From positions 1 to 11,911 of the forward strand of contig JAEYVF010000181.1 of the NCBI GenBank assembly GCA_023432005.1: DNA of 11,911 nucleotides, written 5' to 3'. A program made the translations under genes and the position numbers. The DNA is from Actinomycetes bacterium. GTDB lineage: Bacteria > Actinomycetota > Actinomycetes > Actinomycetales > Microbacteriaceae. Shown here piece by piece: positions 1-6,545 of this stretch. The notes under the pieces were generated by a model. That model was not told the origin of the DNA. It made no database searches and saw only the letters and a program-made list of their open reading frames with translations. Positions within the stretch are counted from its first letter, which is position 1, and each line of letters opens with the position of its first letter.

Positions 1-413
1 CCGCCGAACAGCACCGCGGCCGCCGCATCGTGGCTGAGCCCCTCCGGCATCCGCAGCGCCCGCGCGGCCGGCACGCGCACGTACTCGGCGTGCGCGCCGC
101 ATCCGGTTCCCGTGATGCCCGCGACCCGGTCGCCCACCGCGACCGCGTCGACGCCCCGCCCGAGGGCCGCCACCTCCCCCGAGAACACGACGCCGAGCAC
201 GCGCACCCGCGGCCCGCGGATGCCGATCGCGAGTCGCGCCGGCAGGGCGAATCCGGGCGGGAAATCGGCTGAGCGCATCCGGGCGTCGCCGCTCGTGACC
301 GCCGCAGCGCGCACGCGCACGAGCACCTCGCCGGCCCGCGGTTCGGGGGTGGGCAGCTCCACGACCCGGGCCACCTCCGGGGGTCCGTACCTCTCGACGA
401 CGACGGCGCGCAT
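1..413 (-). CDS. Quinone oxidoreductase-like MDR-family protein, 3' part missing
   Basis: The reading frame runs from an ATG at 411-413 off the left edge, giving 137 codons of the N-terminus. Visible are MRAVVVERYGPPEVARVVEL, PRAGEVLVRVRAAAV, SGEVAALGRGVDAVAVGDRV and GAHAEYVRVP. This is the GroES-like N-terminal domain of the medium-chain dehydrogenase/reductase superfamily, quinone-reductase branch, whose members reduce quinones, enones or related substrates with NAD(P)H. No structural-zinc Cys cluster is visible in this part. The nucleotide-binding Rossmann domain lies outside the window. AAGGAG (418-423) sits 5-6 nt before the ATG, an excellent ribosome site that overlaps the proximal TetR operator. 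The gene is divergent from the TetR gene at 486 and is probably its target. The substrate cannot be read from the sequence. Confidence 0.85.
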   Translation of the reverse strand, partial: MRAVVVERYGPPEVARVVELPTPEPRAGEVLVRVRAAAVTSGDARMRSADFPPGFALPARLAIGIRGPRVRVLGVVFSGEVAALGRGVDAVAVGDRVAGITGTGCGAHAEYVRVPAARALRMPEGLSHDAAAAVLFG

Positions 414-420
414 CCGCTCT

Positions 421-468
421 CCTTACACCTGTAAACCTGACGGCGATACGCTAGCCTTACACGCGTAA
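421..468. promoter_or_regulatory. Two TetR-type operators in the divergent intergenic region
   Basis: TTACACCTGTAA (423-434) is a palindrome with perfect 5-bp arms. CCTTACACGCGTAA (455-468) repeats the first site in 12 of 14 positions, 34 bp downstream. They lie in the 72-bp gap between the quinone-oxidoreductase-like gene and the TetR gene. A plausible leftward promoter is TTGCGT (476-471), a 17-nt spacer, then TAGCGT (453-448), which places the distal site inside the spacer. A plausible rightward one is TTACAC (423-428), an 18-nt spacer, then TACGCT (447-452). Binding by the adjacent TetR protein, with control of both genes, is inference from the layout. The promoter calls are weak. Confidence 0.65.
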
Positions 469-485
469 GAACGCAAGGGGGGCGG

Positions 486-1160
486 ATGACGGGCACGGCA
501 CGAGCGGGGCGCGCGCCCCTCACGCGGGAGCGCATCGTCGAGGCAGCCGCCGCGGTGGCCGACGAGGCGGGCCTCGCCGGCGTGAGCATGCGCAGCGTCG
601 GACGGCAGCTCGGCGTCGAGGCGATGTCGCTCTACCACCACATCAGCGGCAAGGAGCAGCTGCTCGACGAGCTCGCCGACTGGGTGTTCGCGCGCTTCCA
701 CGCGCCCGGACCCGAGGAGGGATGGCGCGAGGGCACGCGCGCACGCGCCGTCTCGATGCGCGAGGTGCTCAGCGCGCATCCATGGGGGCTCGGGCTCGTC
801 GAGTCGCGTCGCGCGGTGGGCGAGCCGACGCTCGGCTACAACGACGCCGTGCTCGGCAACCTGCGGCGCGGGGGGCTCAGCGTGACCCTCGCGGCCCACG
901 CCTTCTCGCTCGTCGACTCGTACGTGTACGGCTTCGTGCTCACCGAGCAGCGGCTGCCGTTCCAGCCGGGCGAGAGCGTCGAGGACTACACGGTCGGGCT
1001 CGCGATCGGCGCCGGGCGCTACCCGCACATGATGGAGATGGTCGAGGCGATGATCGCGGGGCGCGACTACTCGTATGGCGACGAGTTCGCCGTGGGGCTC
1101 GAGCTCATCCTCGACGCGCTCGAGGCGCGGTTCGCGGCGGAGCGGGCAGGGGCGGGGTAG
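486..1160 (+). CDS. TetR/AcrR-family transcriptional regulator
   Basis: 224 residues, the usual size for a TetR repressor. The N-terminal DNA-binding domain spans about residues 12-60 (LTRERIVEAAAAVADEAGL, then MRSVGRQLGVEAMSLYHH), with the helix-turn-helix near 34-53. The region after residue 80 resembles the ligand-binding TetR_C_1-type domain (GLGLVESR, LVDSYVYGFVL, MMEMVEAMIAGRDYSYGDEF). The ATG at 486 follows a purine run, AAGGGGGG (475-482). Such proteins release operator DNA when a small hydrophobic ligand binds. The divergent oxidoreductase gene and the paired operators at 423-434 and 457-468 suggest autoregulation and control of that neighbour. The ligand is unknown. Confidence 0.93.
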   Translation: MTGTARAGRAPLTRERIVEAAAAVADEAGLAGVSMRSVGRQLGVEAMSLYHHISGKEQLLDELADWVFARFHAPGPEEGWREGTRARAVSMREVLSAHPWGLGLVESRRAVGEPTLGYNDAVLGNLRRGGLSVTLAAHAFSLVDSYVYGFVLTEQRLPFQPGESVEDYTVGLAIGAGRYPHMMEMVEAMIAGRDYSYGDEFAVGLELILDALEARFAAERAGAG

Positions 1161-1191
1161 CGGGCCGGGCTCGCCGGGCGAGTCGGAAGGT

Positions 1192-1227
1192 CCTGCCTGG
1201 CCGGGCGGTCACCGCTGGCCAGGCTGG
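1192..1227. terminator. GC-rich hairpin, probable terminator after the TetR gene
   Basis: GCCTGGCC (1195-1202) pairs with GGCCAGGC (1217-1224), and a nested GCGGT-c-ACCGC (1205-1215) fills the loop. Two further C-G pairs flank the stem beyond one mismatch. It begins about 30 nt after the TetR stop and lies between two convergent genes. There is no T-tract, so it would be the U-less hairpin type described in actinobacteria. Function is inferred from position and stability. Confidence 0.5.
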
Positions 1228-1253
1228 CCGGTGGGCCGGACATGGCGAAGCGA

Positions 1254-1283
1254 CATCCGGGATCCCCCCAACGGGCCCGGATG
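1254..1283. terminator. Second hairpin, probable terminator after the SRPBCC gene
   Basis: CATCCGGG (1254-1261) and CCCGGATG (1276-1283) form a perfect 8-bp stem with a 14-nt loop. It lies 28-57 nt past the stop codon of the leftward SRPBCC gene and next to the hairpin at 1192-1227, so each convergent gene has its own hairpin. No T-tract is present. Confidence 0.4.
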
Positions 1284-1310
1284 CCGCCCCCGCTCCATCT
1301 TGGCGTGACG

Positions 1311-1766
1311 TCAGTTCTGAACGTCGCCACGCCACGCGCCTGTTTCGGCGCCGCGCTTCTCGATGAACTCCTTGAAGTTCTCCAGATCCTTCTTGACGGC
1401 ATGGGTGCCGGCGCCGACCCACGAGCCGATCGTCTCGAGCGCGCCCTGCGGCTCCCAGTCGATCTGCGCGGTCACGCGGCTCGTGGTGTCGCTGAGCTTG
1501 TGGAACGTCACGACACCCGCGTGCTCGGTGTCGCCGCCGATGCTCTTCCAGGCGACCCGCTCATCCGGATGCTGCTCCGTGATCTCGGTGTCGAACTCGC
1601 GCTCGGCGCCGCCGACGTTGACCTTCCAGCGCACGTGCGTGTCGTCGAGCTGCGTGATGCTCTCGACCTCCTGCAGGAAGTGCGGGAACGACTCGAACTG
1701 CGTCCACTGGTTGTAGGCGGTGGTGACGGGCACGTCCACGTCGATGCTCTCGATGATCTGAGCCAT
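1311..1766 (-). CDS. SRPBCC-fold protein (polyketide cyclase/COQ10-like)
   Basis: 151 residues, the normal size of a single START/Bet v1-like SRPBCC domain. The pattern is typical of the polyketide_cyc/COQ10 group: IIESIDVDVPVTTAYNQWTQ, then ESFPHFLQEVESITQLDDT, WKSIGGDTEHAGVVTFHKL, TSRVTAQIDWEPQG, and a C-terminal helix ending NFKEFIEKRG. This fold makes a hydrophobic pocket for lipids, quinones or aromatic ligands. Small stand-alone actinobacterial members are mostly uncharacterised. The ATG at 1766 is preceded by GAAGGAGA with good spacing, which fixes the start. There is no signal peptide or membrane segment, so it should be cytoplasmic. The gene converges on TetR and diverges from the HNH gene. 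Confidence 0.9.
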   Translation of the reverse strand: MAQIIESIDVDVPVTTAYNQWTQFESFPHFLQEVESITQLDDTHVRWKVNVGGAEREFDTEITEQHPDERVAWKSIGGDTEHAGVVTFHKLSDTTSRVTAQIDWEPQGALETIGSWVGAGTHAVKKDLENFKEFIEKRGAETGAWRGDVQN

Positions 1767-1914
1767 GTGATCTCCTTCGTCTCCCCTCCATTCGACGCGA
1801 CGGGCGCGGATGCGAACAGCCCGTTGACAGGGCGGGATGCGGGGGTTAGGGGCTGGGCTCCCCTACGCGCTTGCGCCTGTGGATATGACTTCTCCACCAA
1901 TCCCTCGGCGCCTC

Positions 1915-1930
1915 TAGAACATATGTTCGA
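1915..1930. promoter_or_regulatory. LexA (SOS) box upstream of the HNH gene
   Basis: TAGAACATATGTTCGA differs from the actinobacterial LexA consensus TCGAAC-N4-GTTCGA at one base of the left arm, and it contains the perfect 12-bp palindrome GAACATATGTTC (1917-1928). It ends 19 nt before the ATG at 1950. A TTGACA hexamer lies at 1824-1829 and a TATGAC hexamer at 1884-1889, but I cannot pair either into a convincing promoter. LexA control of 13E12-type DUF222/HNH genes is, to my knowledge, known in mycobacteria. Repression here is inferred from the sequence. Confidence 0.75.
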
Positions 1931-1949
1931 CTCGCGAGAGAATGGTCGC

Positions 1950-3431
1950 ATGCCCTCCCCCATCGACTCCCTCGCCCGCATCGGCGACCTGTCGGTGCCG
2001 TTCACGGGCGTGTCCGTCGGGGGCGTCGGCGACGGGGAGCTGCTCGCCGCACAGCGCGCGATAGCCGAGATCCGACGACGATTGGACGCGGTCGCGGCGG
2101 CCTTCGCGGGCGAGATCGCGCACCGCTCGCGTCGCGAGCTCGGGCACGACGGACTCGCGCAGTCGCGGGGTCAGCGCACCCCCGAGGGACTCATCTCGCA
2201 GTTGACGGGGTCGTCGGCCCGCGATGCCCGCTCCCTCGTGAAGGCGGCGGAATTGCTGCCGACGTCTCCCGCCCGCCGTGACGCGGATGCGCCTCCGCTG
2301 CCCCGGTGGAGGGCGATCATCGGCGAGGCGGTCGCGGGGGCGGTGATCTCGGTGGAGGCGGCAGAGGTGATCCGCGCGCGCCTCGCGGCGGCGGACCGCG
2401 CGGGCCTCGCGTCTGGTGACTCTCCGAGCGACTCCCCTCAGGGCCTGTCGCCTGACGGCCTCTCAGCGGCCGGCTTGTCGCCTGCCGAGCGCGAGCAGTT
2501 GCTGGAGGCCCTCGCTGCAGCGGCTGCGGGTCTCGTCGCTGAGGCGGTGTCGCTCACGATCGAGCAGCTCGCGGTGCGGGCTTCGCGGGCGCGGGATGAG
2601 ATCGATGCGGCCGGGGTGGGGGTGCGTGAGGATGGGGTGCGGCAGAAGCGGTTCCTGCGGTTCACGCGGTTGCTTGACGGCACCACCCGGGTGTCGGGGC
2701 TGCTGGATCAGGAGTCGGCCGCGATCGTGGTGCCGATCCTGGACGCGGCCACCTCACCCCGGCGCGGCGGGCCGCGGTTCATGGACCCGGATGCGGCACG
2801 ACGGGCCGACGAGCTGGTGCGTGACGCGCGCACCACCGAGCAGCTGACCCTGGATGTGTTCGTCGAGCTGCTGCGCATCGGCGCCCGCGTGGACGACGGC
2901 ACCCTGCTGGGTGACCGCAAGCCCGCCGTGCGCATCCTGGTGACGAAGGCCGACCTCGACTCCCCCACCGACGCGCACGGCCACCGGGCAGGGGCGGCGT
3001 ACTTCGAAGGGCACATGGACGCGGTCTCGGTCGCGACCGCGGAACGCTACATCTGCACCTCCGGGGCGATCCCGATCCTGTTCGACACCGACGGGCGGGT
3101 GCTCAACCTCGGCCGCGAGCAGCGCCTGTTCACCGAGAAGCAACGCATCGCCCTCGCCGCCCGCGACGGCGGATGCCTCATGTGCGACCGGCCACCGTCC
3201 TGGTGCGAAGCCCACCACATCGACCACTGGGACCAACACCACGGCCGCACCGACATCGACGACGGCGTGCTGCTCTGCCGGTTCTGCCACCTCACCGTCC
3301 ACAACCACGGCTGGCGCATCCGCCGCACCGGCGCCACCTACCACCTCGAACACCCCGATGCGGACGGCACCCTCCGCCGCACACCCCTGCCCTCCCGCAG
3401 CCCCACCCGCAACCGACTCCTCGCCGGCTGA
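1950..3431 (+). CDS. DUF222 and HNH endonuclease domain protein (13E12-type)
   Basis: 493 residues from the ATG at 1950. The N-terminal two thirds are an alanine-rich helical DUF222 region (LLAAQRAIAEIRRRLDAVAA, ARRADELVRDARTTEQLTLD). A low-complexity linker with repeated GLS units occupies about residues 150-178. The C-terminal HNH nuclease domain has CLMC (C409, C412), CEAHHIDHW (419-427), GRTDIDDGVLLC and CRFCH (443-447), so two Cys pairs can bind structural zinc. The position expected for the central Asn reads Asp (IDDG). In-frame sequence continues upstream, and ATG 1923 also exists, but that codon lies inside the LexA box. ATG 1950 has GAGAG 9 nt before it, so I prefer it. These proteins are multicopy in actinobacteria and of unknown role; nuclease activity is inferred. 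A dispersed repeat pair follows the stop. Confidence 0.9.
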   Translation: MPSPIDSLARIGDLSVPFTGVSVGGVGDGELLAAQRAIAEIRRRLDAVAAAFAGEIAHRSRRELGHDGLAQSRGQRTPEGLISQLTGSSARDARSLVKAAELLPTSPARRDADAPPLPRWRAIIGEAVAGAVISVEAAEVIRARLAAADRAGLASGDSPSDSPQGLSPDGLSAAGLSPAEREQLLEALAAAAAGLVAEAVSLTIEQLAVRASRARDEIDAAGVGVREDGVRQKRFLRFTRLLDGTTRVSGLLDQESAAIVVPILDAATSPRRGGPRFMDPDAARRADELVRDARTTEQLTLDVFVELLRIGARVDDGTLLGDRKPAVRILVTKADLDSPTDAHGHRAGAAYFEGHMDAVSVATAERYICTSGAIPILFDTDGRVLNLGREQRLFTEKQRIALAARDGGCLMCDRPPSWCEAHHIDHWDQHHGRTDIDDGVLLCRFCHLTVHNHGWRIRRTGATYHLEHPDADGTLRRTPLPSRSPTRNRLLAG

Positions 3432-3447
3432 CACCCCCGCCGCACCC

Positions 3448-3488
3448 GCTGGTTGAGTAGCGCCGCAGGCGCGTGTCGAAACCAGCCC
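3448..3488 (-). repeat. Dispersed palindromic repeat, copy A (reverse orientation)
   Basis: On the minus strand it reads GGGCTGGTTTCGACACGC, then the stem GCGCC-TGC-GGCGC, then TACTCAACCAGC. It shares its outer arms with copies B, C and D, but the central stem has a different, still self-complementary sequence. It lies 17 nt after the HNH stop and is the left arm of a large inverted repeat with copy B. Confidence 0.85.
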
Positions 3489-3500
3489 ACGTCACACATA

Positions 3501-3543
3501 GGGCTGGTTTCGATACGCCCGCTGGCGCGGGCTACTCAACCAC
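3501..3543 (+). repeat. Dispersed palindromic repeat, copy B
   Basis: It reads GGGCTGGTTTCGATAC, then the stem GCCCGC-TGGC-GCGGGC, then TACTCAACCAC. It is inverted relative to copy A, with 12 nt between them (3489-3500), so the pair (3448-3543) can fold into one long hairpin. Nothing in the pair looks coding. Confidence 0.88.
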
Positions 3544-3548
3544 CGGTT

Positions 3549-3578
3549 CGGCACGTGGCGCCGCACCAGCCCGTGCCG
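3549..3578. other. Short hairpin between the repeat pair and the membrane-protein gene
   Basis: CGGCACG (3549-3555) and CGTGCCG (3572-3578) form a 7-bp stem around a 16-nt loop. It sits directly beyond repeat copy B, in the 255-bp non-coding stretch after the HNH gene. It could help terminate transcription, or be incidental in such GC-rich DNA. I see no clear promoter for the next gene here. Confidence 0.3.
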
Positions 3579-3686
3579 ACATCGCACTCGCGGGACGATG
3601 GACCCTGCCGCCGTTCCCTCGCACGCGAGCAGAGTTCGAGCATGGAACCACAGGCGGCGGCCGGACCGCGCACCACCGAGGAACCC

Positions 3687-4193
3687 ATGGCGTTCACCCG
3701 CTGGGAACTCGCGCGGGGCGTGATCGCCGCGTGCCTCGCCTTCGGGCTCTCCGCGCCCGTCGTCGCGGTCATCGCACTCATCGCATTCGACTCCGGCTAC
3801 GCGCTCTTCGGGCTGTACCTCATCGCCGTCGGCTGGCTCATCGGAATCGTGCCCGCCACGACGCTCGCAGGTTTCGCCTTCGCGCCGCTCGCGCGCCTCG
3901 TCGGGCGGCGGCTTCGCGGCGAGCCTCGGCGGTGGCCCCACATCCTCAGCTACGCCTCGCTCGGGGCCGTCGCCTCGATCACCATGAGCGCGCTCATCGG
4001 GCTGTTGATCGGGGCGACCTCCTGGAGCGGCGACCCTCTCCAGGGCATCGCATTCGCGCTCCCCGTGGGCGCCCTGGCCGCGCCACTCGCCGCCGCATCC
4101 GCCGCCTACGGGTGGCACTTCACCGCTCGCCGCGCGCTCGCAGACGATCGGGCGACCGCGGCCGCCGCAGAGCGGAACACGGGGCTCGCCTAG
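3687..4193 (+). CDS. Small four-helix membrane protein of unknown function
   Basis: 168 residues from the ATG at 3687. Four hydrophobic segments are visible: GVIAACLAFGLSAPVVAVIA; GLYLIAVGWLIGIVPATTLA; GAVASITMSALIGLLIGAT; and FALPVGALAAPLAAASAAYG. A basic loop (RLVGRRLRGEPRRW) lies between segments 2 and 3, and the tail is hydrophilic. GAGG(AA) at 3678-3683, 5 nt before ATG 3687, favours this start. ATG 3642 in the same frame would add 15 hydrophilic residues but has only a weak ribosome site. I recognise no family and assign no function. The stop lies 57 nt before the DUF899 gene on the same strand, which has its own operator-like site. Confidence 0.7.
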   Translation: MAFTRWELARGVIAACLAFGLSAPVVAVIALIAFDSGYALFGLYLIAVGWLIGIVPATTLAGFAFAPLARLVGRRLRGEPRRWPHILSYASLGAVASITMSALIGLLIGATSWSGDPLQGIAFALPVGALAAPLAAASAAYGWHFTARRALADDRATAAAAERNTGLA

Positions 4194-4213
4194 CCCTGGC
4201 GCGGGCTCACATC

Positions 4214-4234
4214 GATGTGTACAGTGTCCACATC
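4214..4234. promoter_or_regulatory. 21-bp near-perfect palindrome, probable operator of the DUF899 gene
   Basis: The core ATGTGTACAGTGTCCACAT (4215-4233) is flanked by a pairing G and C. Ten-base arms match at nine positions around the central G at 4224. Size and symmetry suit a TetR- or MarR-type dimer. A TACAGT hexamer inside it (4220-4225) could be the -10 element, so a bound protein would block RNA polymerase. It is unrelated to the operators at 423-468, so a different regulator is expected. None is encoded next to it. Confidence 0.6.
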
Positions 4235-4250
4235 TGTTCGAGGAGGAACC

Positions 4251-4964
4251 ATGACCCAGCCCGCCATCGCCGACTACGACACCTGGCGTCGTGAGCTCGA
4301 CGAGCTCCGCATCCGCGAGAAGGCCGCCACGCGCGAGCTCGACGCCATCGCCGCGCAGCGCAGACGGATGCCGATGGTCGAGCTCCCCGAGTACACGCTC
4401 GTGGGCGAGCACGGGCCCACGACGCTCGCCGAGGTCTTCCAGGGCAAGCGCCAGCTCATCACGTACCACCACATGTGGCAGGACGGGGCGGAGTGGCAGT
4501 GCCCCGGATGCACGGGCTACACCGCGCAGTTCACGCGACTCGCGTTCCTCGAGCCCTACGACGCGCGGTTCGTGATCGTGTCGCAGGGCCCGATCGACGA
4601 GCTGCTCGCCTACCGCGACAAGGTCGGGAACCGGATGGAGTGGTACTCCACGGCCGACAGCCCGTTCGGCGCCGACGTCGACGCGCCGAAGGACGGCGGG
4701 TTCGCCGTCAACGTCTTCTTCCGCGACGGCGACACCGTCTACCGCACGTGGCACACGAACGGGCGCGGCACCGAGCAGCTGAGCCACACCTTCCCGCTCA
4801 TCGACCTGCTGCCCTACGGGCGCCAGGAGGCGTGGCAGGACGTGCCCGAGGGGTGGCCGCAGGACGAGTACCCCGGATCACGGTGGAGCAACTCGTGGGA
4901 CGTCGCACGGGCCTACGGACCGGATGCCGAGGTCGCGGCCGGGGAGGCTCACCACCATCACTGA
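4251..4964 (+). CDS. DUF899 family thioredoxin-like protein
   Basis: 237 residues from the ATG at 4251, with AGGAGG (4241-4246) four bases upstream. The layout is that of DUF899: a helical start (YDTWRRELDELRIREKAATR), the block MPMVELPEYTLVGEHGPTTL, LITYHHMWQDGAEWQCPGC, LAFLEPYDARFVIVSQGP, then GGFAVNVFFRDGDTVYRTWH and LIDLLPYGRQEAW. CPGC (C84, C87) sits where thioredoxin-fold proteins carry redox cysteines, which suggests but does not prove thiol chemistry. No signal peptide is seen, so it is probably cytoplasmic. The product ends AHHHH; this is native sequence, not a tag. The operator-like palindrome at 4214-4234 suggests inducible expression. It converges with gatA across repeat copy C. 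Confidence 0.9.
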   Translation: MTQPAIADYDTWRRELDELRIREKAATRELDAIAAQRRRMPMVELPEYTLVGEHGPTTLAEVFQGKRQLITYHHMWQDGAEWQCPGCTGYTAQFTRLAFLEPYDARFVIVSQGPIDELLAYRDKVGNRMEWYSTADSPFGADVDAPKDGGFAVNVFFRDGDTVYRTWHTNGRGTEQLSHTFPLIDLLPYGRQEAWQDVPEGWPQDEYPGSRWSNSWDVARAYGPDAEVAAGEAHHHH

Positions 4965-4977
4965 GGGGTGATCGGGT

Positions 4978-5020
4978 GGCGGGTTTCGATACGCCCGCTT
5001 CGCGGGCAACCCAACCAGCG
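4978..5020 (+). repeat. Dispersed palindromic repeat, copy C
   Basis: It reads GGGTTTCGATAC, then the perfect stem GCCCGC-TTC-GCGGGC, then AACCCAACCAGCG. It lies in the 81-bp gap between the convergent DUF899 and gatA stops, where it could act as a bidirectional terminator, though it has no T-tract. It also marks the place where gatB would be expected. Confidence 0.87.
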
Positions 5021-5045
5021 GGGTCGCGCTGCTCGCGGGGCGAGG

Positions 5046-6545
5046 CTAGAGCGCCGGAGCCTGGGCGAGCAGCGGGCCGCCCCACTTCGCCTCGAGCAGC
5101 TGCTCGAGGGCCGCACCCACGGTGTAGAGCCGCGCATCCTCGCGAGCCGGCGCCATGAACTGGATGCCGACCGGCAGGCCGTCCTCGGGCGCGAGACCCG
5201 AGGGCAGCGCGATGCCGGGGACGCCCGCGAGGTTCGCGGGGATCGTCGTGAGGTCGTTGAGGTACATCGCGAGCGGGTCGTCGACCTTCGAGCCGAGCGG
5301 GAACGCCGTGGTCGGCGCCGACGGCGTCGCGAGCACGTCGACCTTGTCGAACGCGGCGGAGAAGTCACGCTGGATGAGCGTGCGCACCTTCTGCGCCGAG
5401 CCGTAGTACGCGTCGTAGTAGCCCGCCGAGAGGGCGTAGGTGCCGAGGATGATGCGGCGCTTCACCTCGTCGCCGAATCCCGCCTCGCGCGTGGCCGACA
5501 TGACGTCCTCGACGGTCGGCTGACCGTCCGGCGTCACGCGCAGACCGAAGCGCACGGAGTCGAACTTCGCGAGGTTACTCGAGGCCTCCGCGGGAAGGAT
5601 CAGGTAGTACGCCGCGATCGCGTACTGGAACGACGGGGCGGAGACCGGCACGAGCTCCGCGCCCTCGGCCTCGAGCAGCGCGAGCGACTCCTCGAAGCGC
5701 TGCACGACACCCGCCTGGAAGCCCTCGCCGCCCGCGAGCTCGGTGACGACGCCCACCCGCAGGCCCCTGAGGGCCCCCTCGCGTGTGCCCGCGCGTGCGG
5801 CCTCCGCGAACGACGGCCACGCATCCGGGATCGACGTCGAGTCGCGCGGGTCGTGGCCGCCGATGACATCGTGCAGGAGGGCCGCGTCGAGCACCGTGCG
5901 GGTCACGGGGCCGACCTGGTCGAGTGACGACGCGAGCGCGATCGCGCCGTAGCGGGAGACGCCGCCGTAGGTGGGCTTCATGCCGACCGAACCGGTGACG
6001 GCCGCGGGCTGGCGGATCGAGCCGCCGGTATCGGAGCCGAGTGCGAGCGGGGCCTCGAACGCGGCGACCGCCGCGGCCGAGCCGCCGCCCGAGCCACCGG
6101 GGATGCGCGTGAGATCCCACGGGTTGTGGGTGTTGCCGTAGGCCGAGTGCTCGGTGGAGGAGCCCATCGCGAACTCGTCCATGTTGGTCTTGCCGAGCGG
6201 CACGAGGCCGGCCGCGCGCAGACGGGCGACGACGGTCGCGTCGTACGGCGGGATCCAGCCCTCGAGGATGCGGGAGCCCGAGGTGGAGGGCATGTCGATC
6301 GTGCAGAGCACGTCCTTGATGGCGACGGGCACGCCGGCGAGCCCGGATGCGGTGCCCTCGGCGCGCTGCTTGTCGATCGCCGCCGCGGTGTCGATCGCCG
6401 ACTCGTTGACGTGCAGGTAGGCGTGCACGGCACCGTCCACCTCGGTGATGCGGTCGAGGTGAGCCTGCGTGACCTCGACGCTCGAGACCTCTCCGGCGTC
6501 GAGCATGGCTGCGAGCTCGGCGGCCGACTTCGTGACGAGGCTCAC
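5046..6545 (-). CDS. gatA: Asp-tRNA(Asn)/Glu-tRNA(Gln) amidotransferase subunit A
   Basis: 499 residues, normal for GatA. This is the amidase subunit of GatCAB, which releases ammonia from glutamine so that GatB can convert Glu-tRNA(Gln) or Asp-tRNA(Asn) to the amide form. The amidase signature is complete: VAIKDV with K77, IPGGSGGGSAAAVAA with S152, and LGSDTGGSIRQPAA with S176, giving the Lys-Ser-Ser triad at canonical spacing. The downstream KPTYGGVSRYG block is also present. The start is GTG at 6545. The sequence GTGA makes the gatA start overlap the gatC stop by four bases, so translation is probably coupled. gatB, usually next in the gatCAB order, is absent here; repeat copy C and a convergent gene follow instead. 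Confidence 0.97.
   Translation of the reverse strand: MSLVTKSAAELAAMLDAGEVSSVEVTQAHLDRITEVDGAVHAYLHVNESAIDTAAAIDKQRAEGTASGLAGVPVAIKDVLCTIDMPSTSGSRILEGWIPPYDATVVARLRAAGLVPLGKTNMDEFAMGSSTEHSAYGNTHNPWDLTRIPGGSGGGSAAAVAAFEAPLALGSDTGGSIRQPAAVTGSVGMKPTYGGVSRYGAIALASSLDQVGPVTRTVLDAALLHDVIGGHDPRDSTSIPDAWPSFAEAARAGTREGALRGLRVGVVTELAGGEGFQAGVVQRFEESLALLEAEGAELVPVSAPSFQYAIAAYYLILPAEASSNLAKFDSVRFGLRVTPDGQPTVEDVMSATREAGFGDEVKRRIILGTYALSAGYYDAYYGSAQKVRTLIQRDFSAAFDKVDVLATPSAPTTAFPLGSKVDDPLAMYLNDLTTIPANLAGVPGIALPSGLAPEDGLPVGIQFMAPAREDARLYTVGAALEQLLEAKWGGPLLAQAPAL

Noticed and set aside
30..468. Plus-strand small open frames opposite the quinone-oxidoreductase-like gene
   Set aside because: The minus strand encodes a clear MDR-family N-terminus with a good ribosome site; the plus frames are low-complexity shadows.
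1824..1829. TTGACA as the -35 of the HNH promoter
   Set aside because: The hexamer is perfect, but the sequence at 16-18 nt (TTAGGG/TAGGGG) is a poor -10 and lies far from the LexA box, so I do not call a promoter.
1242..1949. In-frame extension of the HNH gene to an ATG at 1242
   Set aside because: It runs antisense through the whole SRPBCC gene, has no family resemblance and passes through the LexA box. It is an open frame caused by high GC.
4950..4964. His-His-His-His at the end of the DUF899 product as a possible expression tag or vector artefact
   Set aside because: Only four His after AEVAAGEA, followed directly by genomic sequence and a dispersed repeat; it is native sequence.
4968..5927. 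Plus-strand open frame opposite gatA starting in the repeat region
   Set aside because: Arginine-rich shadow of gatA; no recognisable domain and no ribosome site.
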